Shown here one piece after another: positions 4,899-11,297 of a stretch of DNA of 18,122 nucleotides. Source of the stretch: JAZDEU01 sp043808545 (GTDB lineage: Bacteria > Patescibacteriota > Patescibacteriia > JAZDEU01); NCBI GenBank assembly GCA_043808545.1, contig JAZDEU010000049.1, positions 1 to 18,122 of the forward strand, given 5' to 3'. Each line of letters begins with the position of its first letter. Position 1 is the first letter of the stretch. Both the position numbers and the translations under genes were made by a program. The notes beneath the pieces are model-generated. The model made no database searches. It was not told where the DNA came from and saw only the letters and a program-made list of their open reading frames with translations.

Positions 4899-7616
4899 TT
4901 AGCGTATTACAATATTAACCAACCTCCCCTTCACAAAAACCACCTTCATAATATTCTTCCCTTTTACCCATTCTTGCACTTTTTCCCGTGCCAGCGCTAA
5001 ATTTTTCGCCTCGTCTTCCGAAATATTAGATGAGACTTCAACTTTATCGCGTATCTTACCGTTTATCTGAATGACCAGCTCTACAATCTCGTCTTTAGCC
5101 AAATCAGGATTATACGACGACCACGACTGACTAAAAATTGATCCGCAACTTTGAACTTTTGACCCTTCGGCAAGCTCAGTGCAGGCTTTTTGACTTTTGA
5201 CTTGTATTTCTTCCCACAGCTCTTCGCAAATATGCGGCGCAAACGGGGATAATATGAGAAGTAATAATTTATAATCTTCCACATCTATATTCTGCGCTTT
5301 TTCCATCTCGTTAACTAAAATCATCATCGCGCTGATCGCAGTATTAAATTTAAAATTATCTATATCCTCTGTCACCTTTTTTATTGTTTTATGCAACAAT
5401 GATTTAATAGACTTATTATTGGACACATCGCAATGTGTCCCTACAACATTATTCAAATTCCACACTTTCTCTAAAAATCTACGAACCCCTTTCAAGCCGT
5501 CAGTGCTCCACGGAATCGCTTCAGCATAAGGCCCCATAAACATCTCGTAAACACGCAAAGTATCGGCTCCAAATTTGCGTACTACATCATCAGGATTTAT
5601 AACATTTCCTAAACTTTTACTCATTTTTTTCCCATCTTCGGCAAGTACCATACCGTGAGATATTCTCCGCGCGTAAGGTTCTGAAAATGGGACTACTCCT
5701 GTATCATATAGAAATTTATTCCAAAATCGCGAGTACAATAAATGTAAAGTAGTATGTTCCATACCGCCGTTATATAAATCCACCTGCATCCAATATTTTA
5801 ATTTTGCCTTGTCAGCCAAAGCGCCATCGTTTTTCGGGTCGGTATATCTTAAAAAATACCAGCTTGATCCCGCCCAGTTAGGCATCGTATCTATCTCTCG
5901 TTTTGCATGTCCTCCGCATTTCGGGCAAATTGTATTAACCCAATCGGTAATATTCGCCAAAGGCGATTCGCCTGTATCCGTCGGCTCGTAATTTTCAACA
6001 TCCGGCAGAGTTAGCGGAAGCTGATTTTCAGAAAGAGGAACTATCCCGCACTTTTCGCAATGCACTATTGGAATCGGCTCGCCCCAATATCTCTGTCTTG
6101 AAAAAACCCAATCTCGCAATTTGTACTGCACTTGTTTTTTACCAGTTTTATTATTCTCCAGCCATTCTATCATTTTTTCCTTCGCTTCTTTAGTTTTAAG
6201 CCCGTTTAAAAAATCTGAATTTATAGCAACGCCTTCGTCTGTGAAGCATCTGCTGGAAGTTATATTTTTTTTCTGGTATAATAAATTTGGCGTATTTGTG
6301 CCGGCGGCATGGCGCGGATCTGGAATTGTCATCCCAAGATCTGAGGGTTCGAGTCCCTCCGCCGGCTCTGCGCCGTTTTTCGGCTTGACATTATTTTTAT
6401 TATCCTTTATACTATAATCAAGGTGACAATTCCAGATCTCGTGCCGGGGACAAGAATCTTCTCGGTCATCAAAGGCCTCTTCATTTGAAGGGGTTTTTGT
6501 ATTATGATTTCCACCACAGACAACTTCTTTTATCGGCAGACTATATTTTTTCGCAAATTCAAAATCGCGCTCATCATGCGCCGGCACCGCCATAATCGCG
6601 CCTGTGCCGTACCCAGAAAGCACATAATCAGCCACAAAAATCGGTATTTCCTTATTATTTGCAGGATTTATCGCCATTAAGCCTTCTAATTTTACACCTG
6701 TCTTTGCTTTATTTTCAGTTCTATCCAAATCAGATTTTGCCTGTGATTTTTTAATATATTTTTCAACTTCTCCATAATTCATAATTCCTGATTCATAATT
6801 CTTAATTATTTCATGTTCCGGACACACAACCATATAAGTACATCCGAACAATGTGTCAGGACGAGTTGTAAATACTTTCAGCTCTCCAACTTTTAACTTT
6901 GAACTTTGAACTTTGAACTTTATAAGCGCTCCGCTTGACCGCCCGATCCAATTTATCTGCTGTGATTTTATTTTTTCAAGATAATCAACGGTTTCCAAAT
7001 CATCAATTAACCGATCAGCATACTTCGTAATCGCAAGCATCCATTGTTCTTTCTGCCTTTTTTCAGTTTCGGATCCGCATCTTTCGCATTTGCCGTCAAC
7101 AACCTCTTCGTTTGCCAGTCCAATTTTACACGCAGGGCACCAGTTTATAGGTATGTTTGCTTTATACGCCAGTCCGCGTTCATAGAGTTTTAAAAATATC
7201 CATTGCGTCCATTTATAATATGCGGGATCCGTCGTGTTAATTTCGCGATCCCAATCAAAAGAAATGCCAAGAGCTTTAATCTGTTTGGTGAATGTACAAA
7301 TATTTTGTTCAGTAGCAACGCGGGGATGGATTTTATTTTTTATGGCATAATTTTCCGTCGGCAGACCAAACGCGTCCCAGCCGATTGGATATAAAACATT
7401 CTTTCCTTGCATCCTTAATTTGCGCGAAAAAACATCTAACGCGGTATAACTTCGCACATGTCCGACATGAAGCCCAGCGCCGGATGGATACGGAAATTCA
7501 ATCAAAATATATTTTTTTTCTTTATCGCTAAAATCCTCAGCTTTAAACAAGTTTAACTCCTCCCACTTCTTTTGCCATTTCTCTTCAATTTTTTTTGGAT
7601 CGTAATTTTTTTGCAT
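4899..7616 (-). CDS. leuS: Leucyl-tRNA synthetase with repeat-encoded insertions
   Basis: 905 residues. Charges tRNA-Leu with leucine in the cytoplasm (class Ia synthetase). Signature HVGH is at 50-53 and KMSKS at 664-668. Zinc-finger cysteines are at 160/163/177/180 and 520/523/564/567. The CP1 editing domain shows TTRPDTLFG (250-258) and PAHDERD (345-351), and the C-terminal domain ends RLVNIVIR as usual. It is longer than most bacterial LeuRS, and the excess is accounted for by segments derived from DNA repeats: FKVQSSKLKV (234-243), NYESGIMNYG (273-282), about 90 residues at 368-457, VGTHCDVS (725-732) and VKSQKACTELAEGSKVQS (806-823). All keep the frame and lie between core motifs, so the enzyme is probably active. 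The ATG at 7616 is three bases after the stop of the upstream 168-residue gene, indicating an operon with it and the CvpA-like gene. Confidence 0.97.
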   Translation of the reverse strand: MQKNYDPKKIEEKWQKKWEELNLFKAEDFSDKEKKYILIEFPYPSGAGLHVGHVRSYTALDVFSRKLRMQGKNVLYPIGWDAFGLPTENYAIKNKIHPRVATEQNICTFTKQIKALGISFDWDREINTTDPAYYKWTQWIFLKLYERGLAYKANIPINWCPACKIGLANEEVVDGKCERCGSETEKRQKEQWMLAITKYADRLIDDLETVDYLEKIKSQQINWIGRSSGALIKFKVQSSKLKVGELKVFTTRPDTLFGCTYMVVCPEHEIIKNYESGIMNYGEVEKYIKKSQAKSDLDRTENKAKTGVKLEGLMAINPANNKEIPIFVADYVLSGYGTGAIMAVPAHDERDFEFAKKYSLPIKEVVCGGNHNTKTPSNEEAFDDREDSCPRHEIWNCHLDYSIKDNKNNVKPKNGAEPAEGLEPSDLGMTIPDPRHAAGTNTPNLLYQKKNITSSRCFTDEGVAINSDFLNGLKTKEAKEKMIEWLENNKTGKKQVQYKLRDWVFSRQRYWGEPIPIVHCEKCGIVPLSENQLPLTLPDVENYEPTDTGESPLANITDWVNTICPKCGGHAKREIDTMPNWAGSSWYFLRYTDPKNDGALADKAKLKYWMQVDLYNGGMEHTTLHLLYSRFWNKFLYDTGVVPFSEPYARRISHGMVLAEDGKKMSKSLGNVINPDDVVRKFGADTLRVYEMFMGPYAEAIPWSTDGLKGVRRFLEKVWNLNNVVGTHCDVSNNKSIKSLLHKTIKKVTEDIDNFKFNTAISAMMILVNEMEKAQNIDVEDYKLLLLILSPFAPHICEELWEEIQVKSQKACTELAEGSKVQSCGSIFSQSWSSYNPDLAKDEIVELVIQINGKIRDKVEVSSNISEDEAKNLALAREKVQEWVKGKNIMKVVFVKGRLVNIVIR
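5147..5205. repeat. Heptamer array with nested repeat in leuS
   Basis: AACTTTG and AACTTTT units (5147-5160) are interrupted by CCTTCGGCAAGCTCAGTGC and the following bases (5164-5190), then continue as GACTTTTGACTTG. The stretch encodes LeuRS residues of about 805-824, between the ELWEEI helix and GSIFSQSW, where other LeuRS proteins have only a few residues. The interrupting sequence resembles the CTTCG(G/A)CAAGCTCAG repeat seen dispersed in many bacterial genomes. Confidence 0.7.
5421..5440. repeat. Imperfect palindrome in leuS related to 2953-2978
   Basis: GGACACATCG is followed by CAATGTGTCC, a palindrome with one mismatch per arm. It encodes VGTHCDVS (LeuRS residues 725-732). The core and the peptide (THC followed by Asp/Asn) mirror the helicase palindrome at 2953-2978, which encodes VETHCNAS. 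Confidence 0.65.
6274..6282 (+). promoter_or_regulatory. Extended -10 motif before the tRNA-like sequence
   Basis: TGGTATAAT (TG-N-TATAAT) lies 17 bases before the first base of the tRNA-like structure at 6300. No good -35 box is seen. It lies inside the leuS coding region on the opposite strand, so it may be fortuitous in AT-rich DNA. Confidence 0.3.
6300..6367 (+). other. tRNA-like remnant inside leuS (antisense)
   Basis: GCCGGCG (6300-6306) pairs over all seven bases with CGCCGGC (6360-6366), as in an acceptor stem, with a discriminator T at 6367. Directly inside is a canonical T-arm: GAGGG (6343-6347), loop TTCGAGT, CCCTC (6355-6359). The 36 bases between acceptor and T-arm do not fold into normal D and anticodon arms and carry one arm of the repeat at 6317-6331. 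It is therefore a remnant or mimic, not a working tRNA gene. No CCA is encoded. Confidence 0.5.
6385..6413 (+). promoter_or_regulatory. Near-consensus promoter within the leuS insertion
   Basis: TTGACA (6385-6390), a 17-base spacer and TATACT (6408-6413), pointing against leuS. It lies just after the tRNA-like remnant. If active it would produce an antisense transcript over the 5' half of leuS, starting near 6420. Confidence 0.5.
6774..6801. repeat. ATAATTC heptamer repeats in leuS
   Basis: Two adjacent ATAATTC units (6774-6787) and a third at 6795-6801, separated by CTGATTC. They encode KNYESGIMNYG in the CP1 domain of LeuRS. This is a second type of 7-bp repeat besides AACTTTG. Confidence 0.55.
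6888..6922. repeat. AACTTTG heptamer array in leuS
   Basis: Five tandem 7-bp units: AACTTTT, three AACTTTG and AACTTTA. They are read on the coding strand as CAAAGTT units and give FKVQSSKLKV (LeuRS residues 234-243) at the start of the editing domain. The same heptamer array occurs at 3710-3740 in the helicase gene. Confidence 0.85.
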
Positions 7617-7619
7617 AAT

Positions 7620-8126
7620 TTATTTATTTTCTAATTTATCCAAAAGTAAAACATCTTCGCCATTTACTCTGTTGACAATATAACCCATAAAAAACTTGCT
7701 ATTTTCTGGCGCACCAGTGCAATCTTTGATCTCTTCTAATGTAACCTTTATTTCTCCCGCGCTTTTTCCTTGCGCAGACATATCGCGAGCTAATGTCAAC
7801 TTAGATTGCGAAACATTATCGCATTTTAATTTATAATCCTTAAAATATTCTATCATATTTTTTAGTTCATCAAGAGATTTAATCCCATCTTTTATTTTAA
7901 GAAATTCCTGAAATTTTCTAAACGCCTCTAAATCAACTGCGTTTAATTGACTTAAATCCACTGCTAAAAATTCTTGTATATGACTGGGAATATCGTGATT
8001 TTCTGTTTTTAAATTCTGCGCATTTTGAAACTCAAATTTTTGTATTTTTTGTATTTCTTGAATTGTTTTTTCTTCGCGTTCTAATTTCTCTTGAGTTGGC
8101 TGTTGTCTGCATTCTGAATTCCCCAT
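7620..8126 (-). CDS. Unrecognised 168-residue helical protein between cvpA-like gene and leuS
   Basis: No family recognised. The first 45 residues are Gln/Glu-rich and probably disordered or coiled-coil (QEKLEREEKTIQEIQKIQKF). A helical middle part (55-130) follows, then a C-terminal part with a short beta-like stretch (KFFMGYIVNRVNGEDVLLLDKL). There is no signal peptide or membrane segment. It lies 12 bases after the CvpA-like stop and three bases before the leuS start, so it is in the same operon. The ATG at 8126 is the first in frame and there is no Shine-Dalgarno. Function unknown. Confidence 0.75.
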   Translation of the reverse strand: MGNSECRQQPTQEKLEREEKTIQEIQKIQKFEFQNAQNLKTENHDIPSHIQEFLAVDLSQLNAVDLEAFRKFQEFLKIKDGIKSLDELKNMIEYFKDYKLKCDNVSQSKLTLARDMSAQGKSAGEIKVTLEEIKDCTGAPENSKFFMGYIVNRVNGEDVLLLDKLENK

Positions 8127-8138
8127 ATTTTTATTTTT

Positions 8139-8654
8139 TTAAAAAATTCCTTTTACCGCTTTTATCGCCGCAGGAATAAACGGCAATAAAATCTTTGCCA
8201 CTCTTATTAAAACTGGAGCTATGACTGACGACTGCAAAGAAGCTTCCACCCGCGCGGTAAATGGATATTTTCCTAAAATATATAACGATAATCCTAAAAC
8301 TAAACAGCCTTCTATCAAACCTAAAAATGCTCCCGCGAGATGATTTATTGTCTTCAAAAATGGTATTATAGCTATTAGATGGAATAATTTATCTAATAAC
8401 CAAAAGACAAGCGCGACAAGTCTTACAACTAAAATAAATATAACTATAAAAACAACTGCATTAATCGCATTATGCGAAAATCCTATAATATTACTAATCC
8501 ATCCTGAAATAGGCAAAAAATAATGTCCCGCAATCCAAGAACCTAAAATAACTCCGACTAACGCGCCTATTGTATGGATAAGCCCGAAAAAAAGCCCTAG
8601 CCCGACAAAAGATGACAACAAAACTACTAAAATTACATCAAAAATAGATAACAT
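8139..8654 (-). CDS. CvpA-family membrane protein
   Basis: 171 residues, nearly all hydrophobic, with about four membrane helices (near 6-27, 29-50, 62-92 and 102-127) and a short amphipathic C-terminus (VIAPVLIRVAKILLPFIP). The arrangement and the NHLAGAFLGLIEG segment before the last helix match the CvpA/colicin V production family, inner-membrane proteins of poorly defined role that are common upstream of unrelated genes. It is the first gene of a three-gene minus-strand operon ending in leuS. The start is ATG at 8654, with a weak purine stretch (GAGAGGAA) further upstream than usual. The call rests on topology and one motif, without a search. Confidence 0.8.
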   Translation of the reverse strand: MLSIFDVILVVLLSSFVGLGLFFGLIHTIGALVGVILGSWIAGHYFLPISGWISNIIGFSHNAINAVVFIVIFILVVRLVALVFWLLDKLFHLIAIIPFLKTINHLAGAFLGLIEGCLVLGLSLYILGKYPFTARVEASLQSSVIAPVLIRVAKILLPFIPAAIKAVKGIF

Positions 8655-8737
8655 AAACTATATTCCTCTCTTTTACAAGGAGAGGCTAGATGAGGTTTTA
8701 TAATAATTTATATTCCTTTATATTCCTATCCTAGTTG

Positions 8738-8894
8738 CTGTTGAAATAGTCGTAAAATGTCATTCCGACCGAGCGAACCAGACGCCTAAGCGGCTGGTTC
8801 GTGAGTGTAGGAATCTGTTTATTAAGCTAAATTTGGTACTGTCAACAGATCCCTCGGCTACGCTCGGGATGACAAAAAAATACTATTTCAACAG
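8738..8894. repeat. 157-bp MITE/REP-like intergenic element
   Basis: It is bounded by perfect 13-bp inverted repeats, CTGTTGAAATAGT (8738-8750) and ACTATTTCAACAG (8882-8894). Inside, GTCATTCCGACCGAGCG is mirrored by CGCTCGGGATGAC, and GGAATCTGTT by AACAGATCCC. A strong hairpin is formed by CGAACCAG (8774-8781) and CTGGTTCG (8794-8801). The GATGAC/CGAGCG/GATCTGTT parts recur in the helicase insertion at 3610-3741. It encodes no protein, so any movement would need a transposase elsewhere. No target duplication is evident. Confidence 0.8.
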
Positions 8895-8972
8895 ACACTA
8901 TCTTAACATAAATTATCTCAAAAATCAATCCATTAATACGCGCATCTCCATTTTTTTAAAAAATTATGTCAA

Positions 8973-9009
8973 ATTTGCTATGGCAAATAAAAAATAATTA
9001 TGCTAAAAT
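8973..9009 (+). promoter_or_regulatory. Probable promoter and operator-like palindrome for the glycogen operon
   Basis: ATTTGC-TATG-GCAAAT (8973-8988) is a perfect inverted repeat that would overlap the -35 region of an extended -10 motif, TGCTAAAAT (9001-9009). The best -35 candidate at the proper distance (TGGCAA, 8981-8986) is weak, which suits a regulated promoter. The leader to the glgX start would be about 170 bases. Confidence 0.4.
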
Positions 9010-9100
9010 ATATACACTTAGCGCGTAGAAGAATGATTTTAAAATCCCTATTTTAAACTGTTCTATTGAATTATCGCGGATATATAGTGGAAATCAACTT

Positions 9101-9115
9101 GCCTGCGCAGGCAGG
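9101..9115. repeat. GCCTGCGCAGGCAGG repeat copy
   Basis: This GC-rich 15-mer, with palindromic core CCTGCGCAGG, is identical to 3637-3651 inside the helicase insertion. It interrupts AT-rich leader sequence between AAATCAACTT and CGCGGATTTG. Confidence 0.6.
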
Positions 9116-9186
9116 CGCGGATTTGACGCGGAACATAAAAATGAAGAGTTTTTCTGCAGTTTAATAATGTGAAATTTAATTACATT

Positions 9187-11277
9187 ATGTTTTCTTTATT
9201 CAAAGAATATAAAATAAAAAAAGGAAATGCCCATCCGCTAGGCGCGACTCCTAATAAAGATGGCGTTAATTTTTCTTTATTTTCAGAACATGCTACAGCT
9301 GTGGAACTCTTATTATTTAAAAAAATTAATGATGATAAACCATTTAAAATTATTAACCTAGAGCCTAATATTCATAAAACTTTTAACTTTTGGCATATCT
9401 ATATAAAAGGACTTAAGCCAGGGATTTATTATGCTTATAGAGTTGACGGACCTAATGATTTATATAATGGTCACCGCTTCAATAAAAATAAAATATTAAT
9501 TGATCCTTATGCAAAAGCAATAACAGATAATCTTTGGGATTGCGCGAAAGCATGCGATAATGAGGATAACATAAAAAATTCAATGCGTGGAATGGTTGTG
9601 GACATCTCAAATTATGATTGGGAGGGCGATCTTCCTTTAAAACAACCTTTAAATGAAACAATAATATATGAGATGCATGTGCGCGGTTTTACTAAATCAC
9701 CCACGGCGAACTGCAAATATCCGGGGACATTCACAGGAATTATTGAAAAAATACCGTATCTTAAAGAATTAGGAATAACCGCAGTGGAGCTTCTGCCTGT
9801 ATTTTATTTTGATAATAAAACAATTCTCCGAACCGCTCCTGATGGACGCGCATTAAGAAACTATTGGGGTTATGATCCGATAGCTTATTTTTCTCCTGAA
9901 AGTTCATATTGCGTTAATTCTGAAAAAGGTCATCACATAACAGAATTTCGCGATATGGTAAAAGCTCTGCATAAAGCAGGCATAGAAGTAATTCTTGATG
10001 TCGTTTTTAATCATACAGGAGAAGGCGATCATATTGGGCCTGTTATAAATTTCAAGGGGATTGATAATTCAGTTTATTATTATCTTAATCCCAAAAATAA
10101 GGAATTGTATAGGGACTACTCCGGATGCGGAAATTCTTTACAATGCAACCATCCAATGGTAGGTCATCTAGTTAAAGATTGTCTGGAATTTTGGGTAAAT
10201 GAAATGCATGTGGACGGTTTTCGCTTTGATCAAGGTTCAATCCTTTCCCGAGGAGAAGACGGTAAACCGATGAAATATCCGCCGCTGTTATGGAACATAG
10301 AACTATCAAGAATATTGGCTGATACAAAAATAATTACAGAAGCATGGGATGCGAGCGGATTATATCAAGTAGGTTATTTTACGGGTTATAGATGGTCGGA
10401 ATGGAATGGACTTTTTAGAGATGATTTGCGCCGTTTTGTAAAAGGACAATGCGGGGTCGTAGGAGCGATAGCAAAAAGGATTGCTGGGAGTTCGGATTTA
10501 TATCAAAAATCAGGTCATTTACCTATCAATAGCATTAATTTTATTACCTGTCATGATGGGTTTACATTAAAAGATCTTGTCTCCTATAATAAAAAAAATA
10601 ATCATACTAATGGACAAAATAATATTGATGGGTTTGATGATAATTTGAGCTGGAATTGCGGAGCCGAGGGAGAAACAAATGATTTAAAAATTGAAGAATT
10701 ACGAATACGCCAAATAAAAAATTTTATTACGATTTTAATGCTTTCACGAGGTGTCCCGATGATTTTGGCAGGTGATGAATTAGGCAGGACGCAAAAAGGA
10801 AATAATAACGGATATTGCCAAGACAACGAAATAAGCTGGCTTGACTGGAATTTACTAGAACAAAATAAAGATATTTTTAGATTTTTTAAGCTAATGATTG
10901 CTTTCCGAAGAAATAATCCCGTATTACAGCAAGAAAATTTCTTCACTGGAACACAAAAAAATAAACGCGGTCTAAAAGATATTAGCTGGCACGGATGTAA
11001 ATTATTTAATCCGGGCTGGGATGATCGTAAAAGTCGTATTCTTTCCTTCACAATAGGAGGCGAAAAAAATCAAAGAGATATTCATGTAATCTTAAATATG
11101 GAAAATACTGATTTGAATTTTGAAGTACCTTTAGTAAAAGGCTGGCATTGGTATGAAATAATTAATACCTCGAGAAAAACTCCTTTTGATATAATTAAAT
11201 TGGGAGAAGAAAAAATAATAGCAGATAAAATTTTCCGCGCAAAAAATCATAGCGCAATTGTTTTAATTTCTAAATAA
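9187..11277 (+). CDS. glgX: Glycogen debranching enzyme GlgX (GH13, isoamylase type)
   Basis: 696 residues from this start. Hydrolyses alpha-1,6 branches of glycogen or of its phosphorylase limit dextrin. An N-terminal CBM48-like sandwich (HPLGATPNKDGVNFSLFSEH, near residue 16) precedes the GH13 barrel. The four GH13 regions are present: DVVFNH (271-276), GFRFD with nucleophile Asp348, TEAWD with acid/base Glu385, and ITCHDG with His456-Asp457. The C-terminal beta domain is complete. The length matches GlgX/TreX enzymes. The ATG at 9187 is preferred to an in-frame GTG at 9169; neither has a Shine-Dalgarno, so the start is uncertain by six residues. It is the first gene of a + strand set with a GT4 synthase (20-base gap), a GH57 amylase and DUF5752. 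Confidence 0.94.
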   Translation: MFSLFKEYKIKKGNAHPLGATPNKDGVNFSLFSEHATAVELLLFKKINDDKPFKIINLEPNIHKTFNFWHIYIKGLKPGIYYAYRVDGPNDLYNGHRFNKNKILIDPYAKAITDNLWDCAKACDNEDNIKNSMRGMVVDISNYDWEGDLPLKQPLNETIIYEMHVRGFTKSPTANCKYPGTFTGIIEKIPYLKELGITAVELLPVFYFDNKTILRTAPDGRALRNYWGYDPIAYFSPESSYCVNSEKGHHITEFRDMVKALHKAGIEVILDVVFNHTGEGDHIGPVINFKGIDNSVYYYLNPKNKELYRDYSGCGNSLQCNHPMVGHLVKDCLEFWVNEMHVDGFRFDQGSILSRGEDGKPMKYPPLLWNIELSRILADTKIITEAWDASGLYQVGYFTGYRWSEWNGLFRDDLRRFVKGQCGVVGAIAKRIAGSSDLYQKSGHLPINSINFITCHDGFTLKDLVSYNKKNNHTNGQNNIDGFDDNLSWNCGAEGETNDLKIEELRIRQIKNFITILMLSRGVPMILAGDELGRTQKGNNNGYCQDNEISWLDWNLLEQNKDIFRFFKLMIAFRRNNPVLQQENFFTGTQKNKRGLKDISWHGCKLFNPGWDDRKSRILSFTIGGEKNQRDIHVILNMENTDLNFEVPLVKGWHWYEIINTSRKTPFDIIKLGEEKIIADKIFRAKNHSAIVLISK

Positions 11278-11297
11278 TATTATGTAAATTTAATAAT

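Larger units (their letters stand above)
6246..6515. repeat. 270-bp composite insertion within the leuS reading frame
   Basis: This region encodes LeuRS residues of about 368-457, between PIKEVV and CFTDEGVAINS. Those two motifs lie only a short loop apart in ordinary LeuRS. It holds a perfect 15-bp inverted repeat, GATCTGGAATTGTCA at 6317-6331 and its complement at 6424-6438, with related flanks. Between and beside the arms are a tRNA-like structure (6300-6367) and a promoter-like sequence (6385-6413), both on the + strand. The reading frame on the minus strand stays open throughout. Confidence 0.8.
8655..9186. other. Intergenic region between the divergent leuS and glycogen operons
   Basis: This stretch holds no convincing gene. 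It contains, in order, a small hairpin (CCTCTC at 8665-8670 with GAGAGG at 8680-8685), the 157-bp repeat at 8738-8894, an inverted repeat and extended -10 motif likely driving glgX (8973-9009), a 12-bp palindrome GATTTTAAAATC (9035-9046), the GC-rich repeat copy at 9101-9115, and an AT-rich untranslated stretch before glgX. No clear promoter for the minus-strand cvpA-like operon was found. Confidence 0.7.

Noticed and set aside
6300..6367. A functional tRNA gene
   Set aside because: Acceptor and T-arm fit, but no proper D-arm or 7-base anticodon loop forms in the 36 bases between them, and the region is read through as leuS codons.
6121..6417. 98-codon + strand open frame inside leuS
   Set aside because: It spans the composite repeat and the leuS core, with no family resemblance or ribosome site; it is explained as a shadow.
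6246..6515. Frameshift or intron disrupting leuS
   Set aside because: The reading frame is open across the whole insert and both flanking LeuRS motifs continue in the same frame; no group I/II intron or intein motifs were seen.
6888..6922. CRISPR-like or satellite array
   Set aside because: Units are only 7 bp, without spacers, and they encode part of LeuRS in frame.
9141..9164. Leader peptide MKSFSAV before glgX
   Set aside because: It is a seven-codon frame without a ribosome site, attenuator hairpin or biased codons, and is likely by chance.
10602..11051. 149-codon minus-strand open frame inside glgX
   Set aside because: It lies opposite well-conserved GlgX sequence and has no recognisable features of its own.
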